Positions 57,901 through 64,000 of a DNA stretch of 64,000 bases are shown here, piece after piece. Position numbers and translations under genes: made by a program. The notes under the pieces were generated by a model, which saw nothing but the letters and a program-made list of their open reading frames with translations, did not search any database and was not told the DNA's origin. Positions within the stretch are counted from its first letter, which is position 1. Every line of letters begins with the position of its first letter. The stretch comes from Haliclystus octoradiatus (Eukaryota; Cnidaria; Staurozoa; Stauromedusae; Haliclystidae), in assembly GCA_916610825.1 (NCBI GenBank), contig OU744448.1, positions 5,520,287 to 5,584,286 on the forward strand, given 5' to 3'.

Positions 57901-59929
57901 GCATTAACATTTTTTACTTTTTTTATTTGATTTAAAATTTGGATATATTTTTCTTTATATTACTATATTATTTTGACATAGTATCAATTTATTTTTATTT
58001 TATTCGATTGAAGTTGATTTTTTATTTGATCTGATTTTATATCATTCGATTGGATTGATTTTACTTCTTTGAATTTGATTTGATTTGACTTTTCTTTGCA
58101 TGATGATTTGATTGATTTGATATTCTATTGAATTTGATTTCAATTGGTTTATTTTGATTATTATATCATTCACCATGAGTCCGAGCATAGCGGAGCTATT
58201 TTTATTGAATAGATTGCCTGATAATCGCCTCGGCGTGAAGCTTTGAGTAGCAAACATGATTGTCTGATTGTCTGATTTCTGAGTTTACATTTTACATATT
58301 AAAATCCAAATTATAATTATATTGATTATTTTACATATTTCAAAAGCAACCCATGAAAATTAATTAAGGATTAATTGCAACTTGAAAAAATCGAATTTTG
58401 TATTGCAACTGCAAATTAAGTGTGACTTAAGCCCGGACTTAAGCTGACCCATATATAATAACTATATTTAAGATTGCAGCATGAGCATGATATTTCATAT
58501 AGTATTCATTGAATCTTCAAATAAGCCAATATAATTTTATTTTAAAAATCTGTTTTACATAATTTTGCTTTTTTCAGCTATTGGGTTAACAAATCACATT
58601 CTGACGCAATGATATTAATATTGCTGAGGTAATTATCAAAATCAATTTTTTTTTTTGCTTTTATCAAAACAATGACTAACTGATCAAACACATGCCATAT
58701 GTTTTCCCTCTTCACGTCATCACGATTAACAACACGGAGCGGTCAATACAGCTTAAAATTGAGCGCTGTTCGACCAATGAAATTGCTCGATTTTCGTATT
58801 GACCTGTTAGTCAATGACTGATAATATCTATTAATATGTATGGCGTGCTTAGTTTACAAATTCAAATATTATTTAAAACACACACGCACATTATATATGC
58901 AGAAGTTCGTGAGATTTTTATCTTATCCGTTACAGAAAAATGAAAATAGATATTGACTGTATTAGGAATTGAGTAGGCTTGAACTAGACTTTGGTGTAAA
59001 CCCTTTTATCGAAATTAAAAAGGTTCCTAAAGTTTATTAAAAGTGAGACACAAAATCGTAACTTTAACTGCATTATTGAAGTAAAAATGAGCGCGCAAAA
59101 CAAAGGCACAAGAAAACAACGTGTACATAGAAAATGTTTCTCTTTCTAAAGAATCAATCTCCAAATATCCGGGTTATACACTTTAAATATGATGCATTAC
59201 CAAGAATAATAAACTGTAAACTATGTAATAGCAAAGGTGATTTAACTTTTAGCTGTTTTAGTAGATGTGATTTAACCAGTAAGTCTCGTTATGTTTCTTA
59301 TATCAAAAGAAAATTATCGTACTTTTGGCAATATTTTGATTTTACTCAAACTAGACCTAGCAACACAGATCTAAAACAACGGGTTTCTTCCTAAAACCTG
59401 AAATTCACTCAGAAAATGTTCATAAAATATAATAAATACATTCGCGTTACTCGCTCTAGTCAAATGTTATTTTAACTCCTTTTGGAAATCCAAATTCCAT
59501 AATTCATGGTCAAAAACTTCTTAGCGTTTTAGGAAATGTAGCATATATGTGAGCTTCATTGTCTTTCATGGTTTTGTTTTTACTTTTATGGTTTTGTTTT
59601 CCTATGATTATTGCCAGTGAAGCATGGTGAAAAAACCAATCATAAGAATTAAGCATATGTTACCGTAAACTGCTTTGTGAATTTGACTATAGCAACACTT
59701 ATATGTGAATTTTGTTTTAGATCTGTTGTGCTTCGTCTAATATCAAGCAAAGAGAATTTCACAACAAAATAGCCATTGCTGTTAAAAGACATTTGTTATT
59801 AGTAAGCATGAATTATACATTGTACAAAAATTATTTAAGAAGTTAATTAATGCACTAATTGTTCATTTGAGTTTTGGGCTTACATTGAAACCGAGCAGCA
59901 TTTAATTAAGACCATTAGTTCATTTACCA

Positions 59930-60520
59930 TGGCAGGTTATTCAATAAAAATGAACACTTTGAGCTGAATATAATTTTGGAAATCGTCTAGCCACTATTGA
60001 GATATGTTTGCAATAGGCGTATAAAAAGTTATACTTTCTATATGTTAGCACCGGTCAAGTCTTTTGAAGCATAGCAGTTCGTCCCAGTTTCAGTATTATC
60101 ACAGTGTTGTAAATGCGTGAGATTTCGTTGAAGGTCATAGTCTCAAGATTATAAAGGAAAGTATTTATTTTGATCCGCTAGCTTAAGTCAGTCACATTGA
60201 AGTTGCCGACATGTGGTATTTCCTCATCGACGACCAGCAATAATTGTTTCACAATTACACCTTTACTTATTATGAATTAAATAATAAAACTCCAGCAGAG
60301 TAAATACAGTATGCTATTCTGACTCCATGGTATATTATTGTATAAAGCAATAATGGAAGGGGTCCTCTATAATGCGTATTGCTTAGTCTCCGAGGAGGAA
60401 TAACATGTATTTACGTCATTTACAATCTAGGGTGATTGACATAGAGCATCATAATAGATATAAGAGTTTTACGTTGTTATAAGATATTTGGTTCACTTAA
60501 CATAAATACACTCAAATGTT
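59930..60520 (-). repeat. Interspersed repeat, inverted copy of 31587-32160
   Basis: Reverse-orientation match to the 31.6 kb repeat (TTCCTCGGAGACTAAG and TTTGAGTGTATTTATG read on the - strand). It makes up most of the first large insertion in block C. Confidence 0.7.
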
Positions 60521-60769
60521 TCCCCAGCAAGCCCTCAAAGTTTCTATTGGTAGTCCCCAAAAAATTTCCCTATATAGAATAGAGTAAAACATAATTTTAT
60601 TTCAACCACATGATAAAAGGATATATATAGGCTAAAGACATTGATTGATGAAATAGTTAAAACTGATGAAATTGACGACTTGTTGTGCCAATGGCGGATT
60701 CAAATCGCCATCGTCAAGCCTTTTTTGTAAGATGCATAAATGTATACAATTCGTTAAGCCTGGAAACAC

Positions 60770-60930
60770 GTCAGACACCCAATGTTTATAAATTCAAAAT
60801 ATATCTCTCCAATGAAAATCTAGCTAAATTCTTAATTATGTAAACTATTTATTCTGTATGTAATTCACATTTATATGCTGTTATGCAGAAATAAACAAAT
60901 CATTCATTCATTCATTTCATTTCATTCAAA
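60770..60930 (+). repeat. LINE-like 3' tail with (CATT)n
   Basis: GAAATAAACAAATCATTCA begins a CATT/CATTTC microsatellite, a typical LINE or SINE 3' end. It is adjacent to LINE coding remnants in the opposite orientation. Confidence 0.45.
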
Positions 60931-61039
60931 TATGATATATAGGGTTTGAATTGGCCTCAAAAGCTATTTTAAGATCATCTCGCTTTGATACGAAAAAATT
61001 TCCGGGGGTAGGATTATCAATCAAACAGAGCCGGGTTTC

Positions 61040-61625
61040 ATGATTTCATCTGAACCGCGTGAATAAATGTTTCACTTTTCACAAGAAACTAATATTTCAC
61101 AAAACTAGATAAAGCTCCATCAAATAAACTACTTCCCTATAAGACAGGTAATTGGTCATCCAATCAAATTCAATCCCATGCAAACCATAATGAGTCAAAT
61201 TTTGTAAAAGAATGTCATGAGAGACTGTATCAAAAGCTTTTTAGATTTCGAGAAATATTGCACATTGATATTTTGAACGTTTTGAAGAAAGAATATTGTT
61301 TAAAAAGTTGAGTAAGCAATGACTTGTGGAAAAATAGTTACGAAAGCCAAAATGATCATTAGTAAGGAAAATGGTGTTGAAACAGTTATACAATTTAAAT
61401 CAACAACTTTTTCTAAAAGTTTTGAAAAAGTGAACAACAGTGAAGTTGGTTTTTAATTAGACAATTGTTTATTGTTTCCTGATTTGAAAAGAGGTATTAC
61501 TTTAAAGAATCTGGAAAGTAGCCGGTGCGAAGGGAAATGTTCACGAGAAATGTTAATTTTTGGGATTGAAACATCGTCAACTTGTGTCTGCAATGAGCTA
61601 CAAATCTCATCTATACCAGTACCGG
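61040..61625 (-). pseudogene. LINE reverse transcriptase remnant
   Basis: The - strand shows, across several frames, FSKLLEKVVDL, LNNILSSKRSKYQCAIF and KAFDTVSHDILLQNLTHYGL. It corresponds to the RT palm of the intact LINE (KLLERVVYNQ, KKAFDTVNHSILLSKLSHYG), with GIEFDWMTNYLSYR after it. Stops and shifts break it. It lies within an insertion in block C. Confidence 0.65.
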
Positions 61626-61701
61626 ACATCTACCATATGGGTTATGTGATTTCTAACAACTCTCAAAAATATCATGCTGTAAATCCGTTAAATACCATAA
61701 A

Positions 61702-62019
61702 ATGACCAGCAGCCTTTGCATATTTTTGTCTTTGATATTTGGATCCAGATTTCAATCACTCGTTTTTATGATACACGGCCCGCCTTTGTGTCTCCTTTGC
61801 ACACACGCGCGATTTTGCAAAACATTTCGTAAAACGAACATGGAAGCATTCTGCGAAGTTATTTATCAACGAACTGGTTTGAAAAGTTACAAGAGCAATA
61901 GAGGTGGATGTCGTAAGGGCTTTCGACGCTTGAATAAATGTGTACCACGAAAATCAGTTCACTTGCTACCAGCGTTATACGAATTGAGGAAGGAAGACAG
62001 AGTTGAAAGCTGCAACTGA
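61702..62019 (+). CDS. Hypothetical 105-residue basic, cysteine-containing frame
   Basis: Begins MTSSLCIFLSLIFGSRFQS, which could act as a signal sequence. It ends with a basic cysteine-bearing part (NRGGCRKGFRRLNKCVPRKS). Found only in the third insertion of block C, with no counterpart in A or B. Not recognised. A chance frame is quite possible. Confidence 0.25.
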   Translation: MTSSLCIFLSLIFGSRFQSLVFMIHGPPLCLLCTHARFCKTFRKTNMEAFCEVIYQRTGLKSYKSNRGGCRKGFRRLNKCVPRKSVHLLPALYELRKEDRVESCN

Positions 62020-62606
62020 ACTCGACTGATTCAAAATTTCATGTTGGTGTTTACTTGATATAAGAATATAAGGGATTGAAAGAACGGGAAGAGATTTGTT
62101 AGCATTCAAAATCGAAATTTATCGCCAAAACAAAATGAATTATAACGCTCAATAGGACTGTTTCACATCAGGTATGTAGATTTTTCTTGAAAAGCATTCC
62201 AGGATCACATTCTTTTCAAATTGCACCACCCGGGGTTATCAATCTTTTTTTAATAAAAATTCTCAAAGGAGTCTTTGATTACCTGTTGAAAAGCTTCAAT
62301 AAGCATGACAATCCATTCATGCATGCTAACCGGGAGTAAAACACAATGCACGCTGATATCTATGAGATGCTATTTTCGTATTACTTGAGATAATATGTAA
62401 CACTTACAAAGAGGTTACAAAGATTTTAAACTTTCGGAAACTTTTAGGCAATAAATAGATTCAAAACATTGCTGAAAACACTGTTGCTATTCTATTATTT
62501 GATGACTTCCCGTTTCTATTACCCTTTCTATTATAATCAGATATCTATTAAGTCTGTTTTGCATGACAAATGGTGTATACAATTCTATCTATTATCAAAG
62601 CGATAG

Positions 62607-62698
62607 TATATATATGAATAGCGTGTACACCAGTCTGCATGTACATTTTGAACAGACAAAACTCATCCTTCAACTCATAACCTCACATCAAATCAAAC
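62607..62698 (+). promoter_or_regulatory. Core promoter and 5' leader of cassette C
   Basis: TATATATATG (62607-62616) about 90 bases before the ATG at 62699; leader nearly identical to cassette A at its 3' end (CTCATAACCTCACATCAAAT). Confidence 0.5.
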
Positions 62699-62725
62699 AT
62701 GTTTGTCAGAGAATGTATCATACTG
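62699..62725 (+). CDS. First coding exon, cassette C (MFVRECIIL)
   Basis: Same 27 nt as cassettes A and B with GTGAGT donor at 62726. Any following exons would lie beyond the right edge of the window. The flanks match block A for about 500 bases downstream. Confidence 0.45.
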
Positions 62726-63440
62726 GTGAGTGATTGTACATTCTGATGTTTCGCAAATATCTCATGCATTCACTCTATAATTTATTCAATTAATTAATAA
62801 TGTGCATAATGTGTTGCCAAGTTGCAGAAAAATAATATTGAATTCTACGTTCAAGTTTCTCGAAACAAGTTTTCTATTTCCCTTTCCGTTTCTTAGGTTA
62901 TGTTTATTTCATTCTGTTGCACTAAGCTATATAGTATACAGCAAGATGTGGACGATACCTATCCACTAGTAAGCATTCAATTGCCCTGCACCAAAAAACT
63001 AAAAAAAAATCATGAAGGGTAAACTTGAGAAATGAAAAGCTAATATAAAAACTAGATATACGTTAAGTAAAGTGTGGTAAATTCTTTGATTGATGCAGCA
63101 ACGGCTCAAATTGGCACTAAAATTTAGGTAAAGCTGCTATAGGATCGCCAGAACTTAATTAACGATAGTGCAATAAACGTCAGAGGGTTTCTGGCAGATA
63201 GCATTTATTTGCTTGTGTGCAAAGCGACAGCATTGTTCAAAATACATGATGTATTGTCTTACTTATTGTCCTATGAACACCGTCACGGTTTTCTCAAACT
63301 GGTGTAGGTTGTTGGTGAAGTGACAGGAAGAGCATACGTAACACCTGGTAAAATCTTTGATTAGTAATAAAATCCCAAAAGCAATTTTCCAACAAAATTA
63401 CTCGTTGCTCTAGCATCGTTTTTATATATTATATACAGCC

Positions 63441-64000
63441 GTACTTTCGCGAGGCGTACCATTTCTCAAAAGGTCTCGGAACTCGGAACTCGGAATGTTT
63501 TCGTCATTTCCAGGGGGTTTCTGTTTGGATTTCTTATTGTTTCCTGTCTGTTGTTAATTAAGTAACCGTGGTTAGTAATCGTATCACAACAATAGCGGTG
63601 GTGTAGTATTATTGTTTAGATTTTGAATAAATGAATAAGCCATGTTGTGATCACATTTGAGGATTATTTGCCATTTATTTATTTTATCAAAAGAAAATAA
63701 TCTATCTATTTAGAATTTGTATTGTTTTTGATAACTTTAAATATGAAAAATATACTAAATATGAAGATAATATAATCTTGAACATTGTGTTTGCAAACCA
63801 AATATATTTTAGTAGTTTTATAAATACGCATATGTCGACAAATAATAATTTGCAGTAAAAACTTTGAAGATTTCGAATTAAAAAGTTTCCCTATTACGGA
63901 TTCTCAGAACAGAATGTCATAGCTTTTCTCACAGGAAGCGGTAAAGTTCAAACTAAAATCAACCTGGTCGCCACTTTTGGATCAGCGTATAATCCCATTT
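63441..64000. other. No gene seen
   Basis: Contains a GGAACTC direct repeat near 63478-63496; otherwise nothing supported. Confidence 0.4.

Larger units (their letters stand above)
56762..63440 (+). repeat. Segmental duplication, block C (paralogue of block A)
   Basis: Colinear with 19990-24180 but interrupted by sequence absent from A: about 56868-58197, 59640-60518, 60578-61628 and 61690-62150. It lacks A's inverted duplication and Mutator-like element. The exon-1 cassette and its surroundings (62150-63200) are the best conserved part. Confidence 0.8.

Noticed and set aside
59134..59394. 86-codon frame shared with block A near 21.0 kb (NCKLCNSKGDLTFSCFS) as a conserved gene
   Set aside because: Differences between the copies are mostly amino-acid changing and the block A frame has a stop, so there is no sign of selection.
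60650..60725. Possible tRNA gene (GGATTCAAATCG box B-like motif followed by T6)
   Set aside because: No box A at the right distance and the acceptor and anticodon stems do not pair.

Overview
The window looks like an AT-rich, transposon-dense piece of an invertebrate animal genome. There is no bacterial or organellar gene content. Apparent genes are split by short introns with GT/AG ends, and about half of what can be recognised is mobile DNA of typically metazoan kinds: CR1/Jockey-like LINEs, Penelope-like elements, a Ty3/gypsy element of the Mag type, hAT, PIF/Harbinger-like and Mutator-like elements, and tRNA-derived SINE heads. The exact phylum cannot be fixed from the sequence; tunicates, molluscs or another invertebrate with many IL-17-like genes would fit.

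The most gene-like content is a multicopy family of small secreted cysteine-rich proteins, tentatively IL-17-like (cystine-knot cytokine fold). One copy on the + strand (exons at 35317-35741 and 35830-36040) is open throughout. At least four decayed relatives lie on the - strand (4760-5321, 6572-7960, 12620-12740, 13322-14099). Three + strand cassettes (22241-22359, 45901-46026, 62607-62725) each hold a TATA-like box, a 5' leader and a 27-nt first coding exon (MFVRECIIL) ending in a consensus GTGAGT donor. That short exon joins in phase to the exon at 35317 to give a plausible signal peptide, so the likely gene runs from 22333 to 36040 with a roughly 13 kb first intron full of transposons.

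Layout. 0-4.2 kb: a duplicated block, a (TGA)n microsatellite, a broken hAT/ZMYM1-like transposase and LINE fragments. 4.7-14.1 kb: decayed IL-17-like copies on the - strand and the second copy of the duplicated block. 15-19.2 kb: a SINE and a broken Penelope-like element carrying a MITE. 20-24.2 kb: block A (cassette 1 and a Mutator-like element). 24.2-29.8 kb: a LINE with two open ORFs sitting inside a pair of 300-bp inverted repeats. 31.6-34.5 kb: interspersed repeats and a second Penelope-like element. 35-36 kb: the IL-17-like exons. 37.4-38.4 and 41.0-43.1 kb: a Harbinger-like and a hAT non-autonomous element. 45.2-46.2 kb: block B (cassette 2). 47.9-48.3 kb: a broken THAP domain. 48.7-53.1 kb: a complete Ty3/gypsy element with identical LTRs. 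53.9-56.7 kb: three MITE-like elements. 56.8-63.4 kb: block C (cassette 3), a paralogue of block A broken up by insertions.

The two halves of the window are related by duplication: block A (about 20.0-24.2 kb) and block C (about 56.8-63.4 kb) are in the same orientation and share colinear homology, with block B a third, shorter relative. Comparing the paralogues gives empty sites that confirm several insertions. The LTR element and the LINE are the only mobile elements here that look capable of expressing complete proteins.
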